A stretch of DNA of 64,000 nt, from positions 1 through 64,000 of the forward strand of contig NZ_JAFEVR010000006.1 in assembly GCF_017352375.1 (NCBI RefSeq). The letters run 5' to 3'. Source of the DNA: Mycolicibacterium sp. S2-37 (GTDB taxonomy: Bacteria; Actinomycetota; Actinomycetes; Mycobacteriales; Mycobacteriaceae). Position numbers and translations under genes: made by a program. Of the stretch, positions 32,335 through 42,500 are shown piece by piece (the stretch's first letter is position 1; each line of letters starts with the position of its first letter). Below the pieces are notes generated by a model. That model was given only the letters and a program-made list of their open reading frames with translations, did not search any database and was not told where the DNA came from.

Positions 32335-33198
32335 ATGCCTTTCCGCAAGCGGGCCTCATCGGTTCTTGACGGCGACGGGGCCGACGCCCCGGCCGCGGAG
32401 TCCGATATCGCCGACATCGATGACGTGCTGGCCCGCGCCGAGGAGGCGGAGGCCGAAGCCGCCGAGGCGGAAGCCATCGCGTCCGCCGCCCGCGCTCGAG
32501 CCCGGGCGATCCGGTTGCGTCGCGAGGCGCAGGCGGCAGCCGCCGACAAATCAGCCTCGGCGACGGCCGTAGCTGCCGGTGTGACCGACGCCCCGGCGGT
32601 AGCCGAACCCCCGGTAGCGACCGAGGTCGTCGATGCGGACGAGGCCGAGGATGCCGAGGAATCGGAGGCGCAGCCCGTCGCGGCTGTCGTACCCCCTCGC
32701 CGGTCGCGTCGCCGGGTGCCGTGGAAGGCAATGGGTTTCGGCGCCGCCGCAGTGCTCACCATCGCACTGGTGGTGGTGAGCGTGCTGATGTTCATCCATC
32801 ACCGCGACGCCCAGGCCCGGCAGCAGCGCGCCAGCGAGTATGCGGCGGCCGCTCGACAGGGTGTCGTCACGCTCATGTCGTTGAACTTCAACACCGCCAA
32901 AGACGACGTGCAGCGCATCATCGACAACGCCGCCGGGAAGTTTCGGGAGGACTTCGAGGCCAGCGCCCAGGACTTCACCACGGTCGCGGAGCGGTCGAAG
33001 GTGATCACCGAAGCCAACGTCAACGCCACGGCTGTGCAGTCGATGACCGACGACTCCGCGGTGGTGCTGGTCGCGGCCACCTCCCGCATCACGAATGAGA
33101 CCGGAGCCGAACAGGATCCGCGCACCTGGCGGCTCATCGTGAACGTGGTCCGTGACGGCGACCGAATCAAACTGTCGAATGTGGAGTTCGCGCCGTGA
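32335..33198 (+). CDS. Mce-associated membrane protein
   Basis: A 287-residue Mce-associated (Mas-type) protein. The N-terminal half (residues 10-110) is a low-complexity Ala/Glu stretch likely to form a coiled coil (EEAEAEAAEAEAIASAA). One membrane helix follows at about 128-150 (FGAAAVLTIALVVVSVLMFI), then a SnoaL/NTF2-like outer domain (VVTLMSLNFNTAKDDVQRII...). Genes of this kind normally sit directly behind mceF and stabilise the complex; here they are 13.6 kb away behind two ligases. AAGGAGG four bases before the ATG at 32335 supports the start. Confidence 0.88.
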   Translation: MPFRKRASSVLDGDGADAPAAESDIADIDDVLARAEEAEAEAAEAEAIASAARARARAIRLRREAQAAAADKSASATAVAAGVTDAPAVAEPPVATEVVDADEAEDAEESEAQPVAAVVPPRRSRRRVPWKAMGFGAAAVLTIALVVVSVLMFIHHRDAQARQQRASEYAAAARQGVVTLMSLNFNTAKDDVQRIIDNAAGKFREDFEASAQDFTTVAERSKVITEANVNATAVQSMTDDSAVVLVAATSRITNETGAEQDPRTWRLIVNVVRDGDRIKLSNVEFAP

Positions 33199-33839
33199 CG
33201 AGTGACGACAGCACGAAGGCAGACGTCGAGGACACCGAGCTCGAGGACACCGACGTCGAGGACACCGAGCTCGAGGACACCGACGTCGAGGACACCGACG
33301 CGGCAGCCGAGCCGTCCGAGCAGTCCGAACCCGCGACCCGTCCGGAGCGCAGGGCGAAGAAGTGGATCGCCCCCGTCGCGGCGGTCGTCGTCGTGCTCGC
33401 CGCGGCGTCCACCGCGGGATATCTGTACTTCTTCCAGTACCAGGTCGACCAGGCGACTGACGCCGCGGCGTCGCAGGTGGCGCTCGATGCGGCCAAGGAC
33501 GGCACGATTGCGCTGCTGTCGTATGCGCCCGAGACCCTCGACGACGACTTCGCCACCGCCAAGTCCCGTCTCACCGGGGACTTCCTCAGCTACTACACCG
33601 ACTTCACCGAGAAGGTGGTCGCCCCGGCGGCCCGACAGAAGTCCGTGAAGACTGAGGCCACCGTGGCTCAGGCGGCGATGTCGGAGATGCATCCCGATTC
33701 CGCGGTCGCGCTGCTGTTCATCAACCAGGCCACCACCAGCCAGGAGAACCCGGACGGCGCGTTCGCCTCCAGCAGCATCAAGGTCGGTCTGACCAAGGTC
33801 GACGGGAAGTGGCTGATCTCGTCCTTCGATCCGGTCTAG
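33195..33839 (+). CDS. Mce-associated membrane protein
   Basis: A 214-residue second Mce-associated protein, GTGA-overlapped with the first. It begins with an acidic repeat (five units of [VL]EDT[ED] at residues 11-35), then a membrane helix at about 58-76 (WIAPVAAVVVVLAAASTAGYLYFF) and an outer domain homologous to that of its neighbour (GTIALLSYAPETLDDDFATAKSRL). Such proteins occur as pairs behind mce operons. A hairpin follows 14 bases after the stop. Confidence 0.88.
   Translation: MTSDDSTKADVEDTELEDTDVEDTELEDTDVEDTDAAAEPSEQSEPATRPERRAKKWIAPVAAVVVVLAAASTAGYLYFFQYQVDQATDAAASQVALDAAKDGTIALLSYAPETLDDDFATAKSRLTGDFLSYYTDFTEKVVAPAARQKSVKTEATVAQAAMSEMHPDSAVALLFINQATTSQENPDGAFASSSIKVGLTKVDGKWLISSFDPV
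33225..33299 (+). repeat. In-frame tandem repeat, five 15-base units
   Basis: Two exact 30-base copies (33225-33254 and 33255-33284) plus half of a third encode [VL]EDT[ED] five times in the N-terminal tail of the second Mce-associated protein. Copy number could vary by slippage. Confidence 0.85.
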
Positions 33840-33852
33840 CCACGCCCTGCGC

Positions 33853-33873
33853 CCAGCCGAGAAGGTCGGCTGG
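33853..33873 (+). terminator. Intrinsic terminator after the Mce-associated genes
   Basis: An 8-base-pair stem CCAGCCGA / TCGGCTGG with loop GAAGG, followed by TTTCAT. It closes the ligase-amidohydrolase-ligase-Mas operon. Confidence 0.65.
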
Positions 33874-33905
33874 TTTCATGTGACGGTGTTCCGAGGACCG
33901 AGACG

Positions 33906-35147
33906 ATGACCACGGCGCGTCCGCTGCGCCGGATGCAGGGCCGCGACCCGCATGAACCGCACCGCGTGGCGACGCCGCTGGAACTGCTGTTCGACCTGAC
34001 CTTCGTCATCGCCTTCGGCGTCGCCGCCTCGCAGTTCGCCCACATGCTGGCCGAGGTGCACATCGCCGGCGGGCTGGCCGCCTTCGCCTTCGCGACGTTC
34101 GCGATCAGCTGGGCGTGGATCAACTTCAGTTGGTTCGCCTCCGCCTACGACACCGACGACTGGGTTTATCGGCTCACGACGATGGTGCAGATGGTCGGTG
34201 TCATCGTCCTCGCACTCGGCATTCCGCAAATGTTCGCCTCGGTCGATCGCGGCGACCACCTCGACAACCGGCTGGTCGTCACGGGATACGTGGTCATGCG
34301 CGTCGCGCTGATCGGTCAGTGGTTGCGCGCGGCGACGCAAGATCCGCAGCGACGCGCGGCGTGCCGAACCTACGCCGCCGCCGTCGCGGTCGCGCAGGTC
34401 GGCTGGATCGCGTCGATCTTCGTCGACACGTCGGTCGTGGTGAGCCTGGTCATCGCCGCTGTGCTCGTGGTCGTCGAGATGACGGGTCCGTTCCTGGCCG
34501 AACGGCGCATGGGTGGGACGCCGTGGCATGCCCACCACATCGCCGAGCGATACGGCCTGTTGGCGATCATCGCGCTCGGTGAGGGGGTGGTCGGCACTGT
34601 GGCGTCGCTGACCGCCGCTGTGGGCGCCCAGGGCTGGTCGACCGACGCGGTGATGGTCGTGATCGCCGGTACGGCTCTCACCTTCGGGATGTGGTGGGTC
34701 TACTTCGCCGTGCCGTTCGGCGAGTTGCTGCATCCGCGGCGCGATCGGTCCTTCTCATTCGGATATCTGCACATCGCGGTCTTCGGTGCCATCGTGGCGA
34801 CCGGCGCAGGGCTTCATGCGGCGGCCTACTTCATCGAACATCATTCAAAGCTGGGCGCTGCGGGCACCGTGGCCTCGGTCGCGGTTCCGGTCGGCCTGTT
34901 CGTCGTGCTGGTGGCCGCGGTGCAGGCGCTGCTCGGTGCGCCGGGTGCCCGCCTCGCGCTGGTGTCGGCGGCGCTCACGGTCGTGGTGCTCGCGATCTCG
35001 CCGACGGTGGCCGCCGTGGGCGTATCGATGACGTGGAGCCTGTTGATCACCGCGGCGGCGCCGGTGGTGATGGTGCTGGCCGGCGAGTGGAACGCCCGAC
35101 GGTTTGCTCACCGAGGGGTCCGGGTAGCCAACGACGTACAGAGCTGA
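33906..35147 (+). CDS. Low temperature requirement A (LtrA) family membrane protein
   Basis: A 413-residue integral membrane protein with about ten hydrophobic helices. The family signature is at the N-terminus: residues 18-40, VATPLELLFDLTFVIAFGVAA, and later HHIAERYGLLAIIALGEGV. The LtrA family is named for a Listeria cold-growth locus; its molecular role is not established. It stands alone after the terminator of the lipid locus and marks the change to unrelated genes. Confidence 0.9.
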   Translation: MTTARPLRRMQGRDPHEPHRVATPLELLFDLTFVIAFGVAASQFAHMLAEVHIAGGLAAFAFATFAISWAWINFSWFASAYDTDDWVYRLTTMVQMVGVIVLALGIPQMFASVDRGDHLDNRLVVTGYVVMRVALIGQWLRAATQDPQRRAACRTYAAAVAVAQVGWIASIFVDTSVVVSLVIAAVLVVVEMTGPFLAERRMGGTPWHAHHIAERYGLLAIIALGEGVVGTVASLTAAVGAQGWSTDAVMVVIAGTALTFGMWWVYFAVPFGELLHPRRDRSFSFGYLHIAVFGAIVATGAGLHAAAYFIEHHSKLGAAGTVASVAVPVGLFVVLVAAVQALLGAPGARLALVSAALTVVVLAISPTVAAVGVSMTWSLLITAAAPVVMVLAGEWNARRFAHRGVRVANDVQS

Positions 35148-35172
35148 TCGATTTCGAGGACAGGAGTCCACG

Positions 35173-35592
35173 ATGCCGAAGACGGCGAAGAGCGGCAAGG
35201 CCAAGAAGGACGAGCTGCCGAGCACGCTGAAGAAGTCCGAGGCCAAGGCGCAGCGCACCTTTGCCAAAGCCCATGATTCCGCGGCCGAGGAGTACGGCGA
35301 GGGCGAACGGGCCCACCGCGTCGCGTACAGCGCGCTCAAGCACAGCTACGAGAAGGTGGGCGACCACTGGGAGCGCAAGGGTAAGAAGGGTCCGTCGGAC
35401 ACGCGTGCGAAGAGCGGCGGGCCGAATGCCAAGGGTGACACCGCCGAAGGCGTCAACGCCAACGCATCGAAGAAGCATCTGGTCGAAGTCGCTCGCCGCC
35501 TGGACATCTCCGGTCGTTCGAGCATGTCCAAGGACGAACTGGTGTCGGCGATCAAGAAGGCGAACCGGCGAGAATCCGCCCGGAACCGTTAG
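35173..35592 (+). CDS. ChaB family protein with Rho-N-like C-terminus
   Basis: A 139-residue, very basic protein. The ChaB domain covers about residues 13-70 (LPSTLKKSEAKAQRTFAKAHDSA... AHRVAYSALKHSYEKVGDHW). A Rho termination factor N-terminal-like helical module follows at about 98-135 (SKKHLVEVARRLDISGRSSMSKDELVSAIKKA). Such proteins may bind nucleic acid; ChaB was once called a cation transport regulator without firm evidence. A ribosome site AGGAG lies ten bases before the ATG. It ends 4 bases into the stop of the convergent MFS gene. Confidence 0.85.
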   Translation: MPKTAKSGKAKKDELPSTLKKSEAKAQRTFAKAHDSAAEEYGEGERAHRVAYSALKHSYEKVGDHWERKGKKGPSDTRAKSGGPNAKGDTAEGVNANASKKHLVEVARRLDISGRSSMSKDELVSAIKKANRRESARNR

Positions 35593-36868
35593 CGCACCCC
35601 GTGCTGGGCAGGCCGATCCGCGAAGGTTTCGAGCACCATGCGGTCGTTCTCGCGGCGCATCTCCCGGCGGGTTTTCCAGCGGGTGATGAGGATGCCGATG
35701 GTGGCCAGCGTCCAGACCGCGTACTGCACTGTCCACGCCCATCGGAACGAGTCGAACGAGTAGCCGCCGGTCGACTCCAGGATCTGGCCCATCGCCTGCA
35801 TGACGAGCAGTGAGGCGAGGAAGCCGCCCATGTTCACCATGCCCTGTGCGGTGCCCAGCGTCGCGCTGGGATTGAAGGTGCGCGCGAAGTCGAAACCGAC
35901 CATCGAGCCGGGACCGCCGACCGAGATGACGACGACGAGCATCACCAACAACCACAGTGGTGCGGGCCCGGGCAGAGCCAGCACCACGGTCCACACCAGT
36001 GCGTTCGAGCCGATGATGCCGAGCACAAGCCACGACCGGCGGTGTGGATGCCTGCCGGTGAGGACGCCGATCACGATTCCCGCGGCGATCGCCGACACCA
36101 CCGACACCGACAGCAGGGTGCCGGCCACCGACGGCGACAACCCCTGCGCGACGGTCAGATAGGGCACTCCCCACATCAGCGCGAAGACCGTCACCGAGAA
36201 CTGCGTCCCCATGTGTGTGAAGAACCCCAGCCGGGTTCCCGGACGCAGCCAGACTGTCTTGACGCTGCGCAGCGTGGCGCCGACGGTGCCTGTCGACTCC
36301 GGGGCGTGCCGGCCGGACGGGGTGTCCCTGACCAGAATCAGCGTCAATACGAGTGAGACCAGGCCGACGGCGGCCACCGACGTGTAGGCCGTCGTCCACC
36401 CGGCCACGCCGAGTATCGCGAGGAACGGCACGGCGGACAGCACCTGGCCGAGCTGGCCACAGATGCCGGTCAGCTGCGTGACGAGGGGGACCCGCTTCGG
36501 CGTGAACCAGTGCGGAACCAGCCGCAGCACCGAGATGAACGTCAGCGCGTCGCCGAGCCCGAGGACCGCTCTGGCCGCGATGGCCGCAGGCAGCGATTCG
36601 CTCACCGCCAGAGTCAGCTGACCGGTCGCCATCAGGGCGGCGCCGGCGACGATCAGTGCCTTGGATCCGAAGCGATCGAGCAGGATTCCGGCCGGCACCT
36701 GCGCAGCGGCGTAGACCACGACTTGGAGTACGACGAAGGTCGCCAAAACGCTCGGGGTGGCCGAGAAGCGCTGGCCGCGTCGAGACCGGACACGCCGAGC
36801 GTCGTGCGGTCCAACACCGCCACGATGTAGGCCAGTAATCCGGTGGCCCACACGATCCAGGGGCGCAC
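35589..36868 (-). pseudogene. MFS transporter with one-base frameshift
   Basis: A major facilitator superfamily transporter split between two frames. The N-terminus starts at GTG 36868 (VRPWIVWATGLLAYIVAVLDRTTLGVSGLDAA), with GGAGGG upstream. At about 36773-36774 the reading must move by one base to continue as QRFSATPSVLATFVVLQVVVYA and on to the stop at 35589. Adding one C to the CC at this point would give DAAQRFSATPS and a normal protein of about 426 residues with 12 helices. So either the gene is a recent pseudogene or one base was missed in sequencing. The rest of the protein is undamaged, which favours error or very recent loss. The transported substrate is unknown. Confidence 0.8.
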
Positions 36869-36969
36869 TCGAAGACCCTCCGCCGGTTGATGGGATGCCC
36901 CTCCATGGTGTCCCATGTATAGGCGACCAAACCAATCTCGCGCGGGTGAGTTCACTCACCCTTCGGCGG

Positions 36970-38172
36970 TCAGCCGGTGATGCGCTGCCAGCGGTCGACC
37001 CACTCGTCGTATCCGGTGCAATCGCCTCCGCTGCCGTCGACGCATCGGGGCTGCGGTGTGGTCCAGTACCGGATGCGGGCGGCGAACTCCGCGTCGGTGG
37101 CGTGGTAGATGTCGCAGAACTCGGGATCGGCGGTGAAGGCGCAGGCGTCGGCCTGGGCGGGCGCCTCGCCGAAGTACTCGGCGACCTGTGCGTTGATCTG
37201 TGGGGAGGAGATCCAGTTCAGCCATCGGTACATGCAGTTGGGGTGCGCGGCGTGCGCGGCGACCATCCAGGTGTCCGACCACCCGGTGGCGCCCTCCTTG
37301 GGCAGGACGGTGTTGACCTGCACGCGGTTGTTGGTGCCGATGACGTTGGCGATGACCTGCCAGGATGTCCCGATGACGGAGGCGCCGGATTCGAAGGACC
37401 GCACCTCGGCGGTGTAGTCCGACCAGTACTCACCGATCGACAGGCGCTGTTCCTCGAGCAGCGCAGTGGCGGCGTCGAGCTGGCGGGTCGTCAACGAGTA
37501 GGGGTCGGAGATGCCGAGTTCGGGTCGCGTCTTGGACAGGTAGAGCGCGGCGTCGGCGATGTAGATCGGTGAGTCGTATGCCGTCACCCGGCCTCGGTAG
37601 CGCTCCGCATCGTCGAAGACGGTCGCCCAGGAGTTGGGGGCGTCCCGGACGACGTCGACGTTGTACATCAGCAGGTTGGCGCCCCAGCCGTGCGGTATGC
37701 CGTACATCTGACCGTTGACCGAGTTCCAGGGCTGGTCCTTCAGGAACGGCGAGATCGTCTCGTAGTGCGGTACCAGCGCGGTATTGACCGGCGCGACGTC
37801 GCCGCCGTAGATCAGTCGCAGGCTGGCGTCGCCGGAGGCCGACACCCCGTCGTAGCGGCCGGACTTCATCAGCTCGACCATCTCGTCGGAGGTGTCGCCG
37901 ACCGTCACGGTGACCTGGCAGCCGGTCTCCTGCTCGAAGGGCGTCACCCAGTCCACCTGCGGGTCGGTTGTGCCGTCCTCCACATAGCCCGCCCAGGCCA
38001 CCAGGTCGAGCCGTCCCTCGCCTGCGCCGAGCGTGCCGAGCGGTTCCAGCGGTGGCGGCTCCGGTCGGCGACCGCCGGCGTCCTCGGACCCGGTGCACGC
38101 CGCGAGGATCGTGCACGCGCACATCGCCGCCGCAACCCGTGGCGCGGCCGTCGTCCGTTTCCCCCCGGCCAC
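36970..38172 (-). CDS. Spermidine/putrescine-type ABC substrate-binding lipoprotein
   Basis: A 400-residue periplasmic binding protein of the PotD/PotF type, anchored as a lipoprotein: the signal segment ends in LAAC with the acylated cysteine at about residue 26. Family marks include LVAWAGYVED near the mature N-terminus, SGDASLRLIYGGDVAPVN, GIPHGWGANLLMYN, and WISSPQINAQVAEYFGEAPA. No permease or ATPase gene lies beside it, so it is solitary, or its partners are elsewhere. The start at GTG 38172 gives a normal signal peptide; internal starts are possible. It is divergent from the DUF1906 gene. Confidence 0.85.
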   Translation of the reverse strand: MAGGKRTTAAPRVAAAMCACTILAACTGSEDAGGRRPEPPPLEPLGTLGAGEGRLDLVAWAGYVEDGTTDPQVDWVTPFEQETGCQVTVTVGDTSDEMVELMKSGRYDGVSASGDASLRLIYGGDVAPVNTALVPHYETISPFLKDQPWNSVNGQMYGIPHGWGANLLMYNVDVVRDAPNSWATVFDDAERYRGRVTAYDSPIYIADAALYLSKTRPELGISDPYSLTTRQLDAATALLEEQRLSIGEYWSDYTAEVRSFESGASVIGTSWQVIANVIGTNNRVQVNTVLPKEGATGWSDTWMVAAHAAHPNCMYRWLNWISSPQINAQVAEYFGEAPAQADACAFTADPEFCDIYHATDAEFAARIRYWTTPQPRCVDGSGGDCTGYDEWVDRWQRITG

Positions 38173-38289
38173 CCAGCCAGGGTAGGTACACCACCGCTTC
38201 CTCGGGAACCTGGACGGCGGGAAAGTTGATACAGATGTGACCAGTGGCGTTGATGTGAGAACTGATGCTTCCGTCGTACGCTGGCAGGC

Positions 38290-39021
38290 GTGTCGATGTC
38301 GCGCCGTGACGTGCTGAAATACGCAGCCGCAGCGCCGGCCGTCCTCGGTATCGGTGCGGGCCTGCAGTCGCTCGCGGCGGCGGTGGCCCCCCATGCCACG
38401 GCCGCGCCGATGGGCGTGCTCCTCGACTACGCCGCCGGCGTGCTGAAGGCGTCCGACATTCGCGCTGCGGGGGCACTGGGGGCGATCCGGTACGTGTCGG
38501 ATCGCAGGCCGGGTGGTCAGTGGATGCTCGGCAAGCCGATCCAGTTGGCCGAGGCCCGCGACCTGTACCAGGGCGGAATGAAGATCGTCTCGTGCTACCA
38601 GTTCGGCAAGGCGTCGACGGCGGACTGGCTGGGCGGGGAGGCCGCCGGTGTCGCCCACGCCAAGAGGGGCTGGGAGCTGCATGTGGCTGCCGGTGGATCC
38701 TACGGTGCGCCCATCTACGCCTCGATCGACGACGATCCCAGCTTCGAGCAGTACAAGCAGCAGGTGGTGCCCTTCCTGAAGGGATGGGAGGCAGTCCTGG
38801 GGCGTCAACGGGTCGGTGTCTACGCCAACTCCAAGACGATCGAGTGGGCATTGCAGGACGGCATCGGCTCGTACTACTGGCAGCACAACTGGGGTTCGCC
38901 CGGCCGCGTCGCCCATCCGGCGGCACACCTGCACCAGGTCGAGATCGACAAGCGGAAGGTTGCGGGTCTCGGTGTGGACATCAACCACATCCTCAAACCG
39001 CAATACGGCGCATGGGATTGA
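38290..39021 (+). CDS. Tat-exported DUF1906 (glycoside hydrolase-like) protein, Rv2525c-type
   Basis: A 243-residue protein exported by the twin-arginine route: MSMSRRDVLKYAAAAPAVLGIG holds the RR motif and a hydrophobic segment, cleaved near ATAAP. The mature part (GVLLDYAAGVLKASDIRAAG ... IYASIDDD ... GVYANSKTIEWAL ... YYWQHNW) is the DUF1906 TIM-barrel related to glycoside hydrolases. It corresponds to Rv2525c, which also precedes fas in M. tuberculosis and has been tied to cell-wall properties. GTG 38290 gives MSMSRRD; ATG 38296 would shorten it by two. Confidence 0.9.
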   Translation: MSMSRRDVLKYAAAAPAVLGIGAGLQSLAAAVAPHATAAPMGVLLDYAAGVLKASDIRAAGALGAIRYVSDRRPGGQWMLGKPIQLAEARDLYQGGMKIVSCYQFGKASTADWLGGEAAGVAHAKRGWELHVAAGGSYGAPIYASIDDDPSFEQYKQQVVPFLKGWEAVLGRQRVGVYANSKTIEWALQDGIGSYYWQHNWGSPGRVAHPAAHLHQVEIDKRKVAGLGVDINHILKPQYGAWD

Positions 39022-39537
39022 AAACCTTACCGATCAGTAAGTAGTCCCAGCAAACTTCCGCTCGGAATTCCCCGTCCCGGGTAGACAGTCAGCGCGCCGT
39101 TGTCGACCCGACAGGCACGCTGACCTCGCGCTTCGCGCCACCGAAATCACAGGTAACGATTTGGTAACGATGCTGCCGTGATCAGCGGCGTTGGGGCTAC
39201 TCGACCGTAACCACCCGCATGCAGGACGTTTGTCCCGCAGGTCGTATCCGCCGATTGAACGACGTGTTACCCAACGGATGGTTACCCGAGCGTAGAACTC
39301 GTCAGTAACCATTTCAGGCCCGATTTCCCCCCTTCTTCTTATGACACTCTTACTAGGGCTGGGCGGTGCGCCACAGCGGACATCGCGGGGCGCATCACGA
39401 CCGGCCGGATTCGACGCCGAATCGCCGTCGGCCCGCAGCAGGGGAGCTCGGGCCGCCCACGGAGACGACGACCACACACAGACGACAACACACATTCGAC
39501 GAGCGATGTGAAGCAGCAGCGAGGAGATGGGAAAGAC
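39022..39537. promoter_or_regulatory. fas upstream region with repeated GGTAAC elements
   Basis: This 516-base gap holds no convincing gene. It starts with a near-perfect palindrome CTTACCGATCAGTAAG (39026-39041), 4 bases after the DUF1906 stop. Six GTAAC/GTTAC elements follow: a direct repeat GGTAACGAT at 39152 and 39163, GTAACC at 39207, TGTTACCC at 39265, GGTTACCC at 39280 and GTAACC at 39305. Mycobacterial fas-acpS is known to be activated by the TetR-type protein FasR; these repeats are candidates for it or another regulator, but I cannot match them to its published site from memory. Confidence 0.5.
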
Positions 39538-42500
39538 GTGACGATCTACGAGCACGACAGGGTGTCCACCGGCCGCGACGGGGAGTCCGGCACCACGTCC
39601 ACCCACGCACTTGTGGATCGCCTGTCCGCCGGCGAGCCGTACGCGGTCGCCTTCGGCGGCCAGGGCAGTGCGTGGCTGGAGACGCTCGAGGAGCTGGTGT
39701 CCTCCACCGGCATCGAGTCCGAACTGGCCACACTCGCCGGTGAGGCGAAGCTGCTGCTCGAGCCCGTCGCCCGGGAACTGGTCGTGGTCCGCCCCATCGG
39801 CTTCGAGCCGTTGCAGTGGGTGCGCGCCCTCGCCGCCGAGGAGAGCACGCCGTCGGCCAAGCAGCTGACGTCGGCCGCCGTGTCGGTGCCCGGTGTGCTG
39901 CTCACCCAGATCGCCGCCGTCCGCGCGCTCGCGCGTCAGGGCATGGACCTCTTCGAGAGCCCGCCCGTCGCGGTCGCCGGACACTCCCAGGGCGTGCTGG
40001 CCGTCGAGGCGCTGCGCGCCGGTGGCGCCAGGGACGTCGAGCTGCTGGCGCTGGCCCAGCTCATCGGCGCTGCGGGCACCCTGGTCGCCCGCCGCCGCGG
40101 CATCACCGTGCTCGGCGACCGGCCGCCGATGGTCTCGGTCACCAACGCCGACCCGGAGCGCATCTACGAGCTGCTCGAGGAGTTCTCCACCGACGTACGC
40201 ACCGTGCTGCCGCCGGTGCTGTCGATCCGCAACGGCCGCCGCTCCGTCGTCATCACCGGCACCCCCGAGCAGCTGTCGCGCTTCGAGCTGTACTGCAGCC
40301 AGATCGCAGAGAAGGAAGAGGCCGAGCGCAAGAACAAGATCCGCGGCGGCGCGGTCTTCGCGCCGGTGTTCGAGCCGGTCGCCGTCGAGGTCGGATTCCA
40401 CACCCCACGGTTGTCGGACGGCATCGACATCGTCGGCCGGTGGGCCGAGGCAGTCGGCATCGACGTTGCGCTCGCCCGCCAGATGACCGAGGCCATCCTG
40501 GTCAGCCAGGTCGACTGGGTCGAGGAAGTCACCGCTCTGCATGACGCCGGCGCCCGCTGGATCCTGGACCTGGGCCCGGGCGACATCCTCACCCGCCTCA
40601 CCGCACCCGTCATCCGTGGTCTCGGCGTGGGCATCGTGCCCGCCGCCACCCGCGGCGGACAGCGCAACCTGTTCACCGTCGGCGCCGTCCCCGAAGTCGC
40701 CCGCCCCTGGTCGAGCTACGCGCCGACCGCCGTGCGCCTGCCCGACGGCTCGGTCAAACTGTCGACGAAGTTCACCCGGCTGACCGGACGGTCGCCGATC
40801 CTGCTGGCCGGCATGACGCCGACCACTGTCGACGCCAAGATCGTCGCCGCAGCCGCGAACGCCGGCCACTGGGCCGAGCTGGCCGGCGGCGGTCAGGTCA
40901 CCGAGCAGATCTTCAACGATCGCATCGACGAGCTGACCGGCCTGCTGGAGCCCGGCCGCGCGATCCAGTTCAACTCGCTGTTCCTCGACCCCTACCTGTG
41001 GAAGCTGCAGCTCGGCGGCAAGCGCCTGGTGCAGAAGGCCCGTCAGGCCGGCGCGCCGATCGACGGTGTCGTCGTCACCGCGGGCATCCCGGACCTCGAA
41101 GAGGCCGTCGACCTGATCGACGAGCTCAACACCCTGGGCATCAGCCACGTGGTCTTCAAGCCGGGAACCGTCGAGCAGATCCGCTCGGTCATTCGCATCG
41201 CCGCCGAAGTGTCGGCCAAACCGGTCATCGTCCACATCGAAGGCGGTCGCGCCGGCGGTCACCACTCGTGGGAGGACCTCGACGACCTGTTGCTCGCGAC
41301 GTACTCCGAGTTGCGGTCGCGGTCGAACATCACCATCTGCGTCGGCGGCGGCATCGGCACACCGGAACGTGCGGCCGAATACCTATCCGGTCGCTGGTCG
41401 CAGGTCTACGGTTTCCCGGCCATGCCCGTCGACGGCATCCTCGTCGGCACCGCGGCCATGGCCACCCTCGAGGCCACCACCTCGCCGCAGGTCAAGCAAC
41501 TGCTGGTGGACACCAAGGGCACCGAGCACTGGGTCGGCGCAGGTAAGGCGCAGGGCGGTATGGCCTCCGGGCGCAGCCAGCTCGGCGCCGACATCCACGA
41601 GATCGACAACGCCGCCTCACGCTGCGGGCGCCTGCTCGACGATGTCGCCGGGGACGCCGACGCGGTGGCCGAGCGACGCGACGAGATCATCGCCGCGATG
41701 GCCGCGACGGCCAAGCCGTATTTCGGCGATGTGGCGGATATGACCTATCTGCAGTGGCTGCGCCGCTACGTCGAGCTTTCGATCGGCGACGGCAGCAGCA
41801 CCGCCGACACCAGCAAAGCCGGTTCGCCGTGGCTCGACATCACCTGGCGCGACCGATTCGAGCAGATGCTGCAGCGCACCGAGGCCCGCCTGCATCCGCA
41901 GGACCACGGCCCGATCGACACGCTGTTCGCGTCGGAAGATCTGCTCGAGGATCCCGAGGCGGCGCTCACGGAGTTGCTGAGCCGCTACCCCGACGCCGAG
42001 ACCGTGCAGCTGCACCCGGCCGATGTGCCGTTCTTCGTCCAGCTGTGCAAGACGCTCGGCAAGCCGGTCAACTTCGTCCCCGTCATCGACAAGGACGTGC
42101 GGCGTTGGTGGCGCTCGGACTCGCTGTGGCAGGCCCACGATGCCCGCTACGGCGCCGACCAGGTGTGCGTCATCCCCGGCACCCAGGCCGTTGCCGGCAT
42201 CACGCGGGTCGATGAGCCGGTCGGTGAGCTGCTCGACCGCTTCGAGCAGGCCGCGATCGACGAGGTGCTCGCCGCGGACGGAACACCGCAGCCGGTGGTC
42301 AGCCGCCGGCAGGGCCGCGCCGACGTGACCGGACCGCTGGCCGTGCTGCTCGATGCACCCGACGTGCTGTGGGCCGGCCGCACCGCGGTCAACCCCGTCC
42401 ACCGCATCGCGGCGGCCAAGGACTGGCAGGTGCGCGACGAGAACCGCACCGCAACCCATGCCTCGACCGGAGCGCGGCTCGCCGTGGTCGACGACTCGCA

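Noticed and set aside
36970..39003. Extending the PotD-like gene to 39003
   Set aside because: The upstream part is antisense to the DUF1906 gene, and a proper lipoprotein signal starts at 38172.
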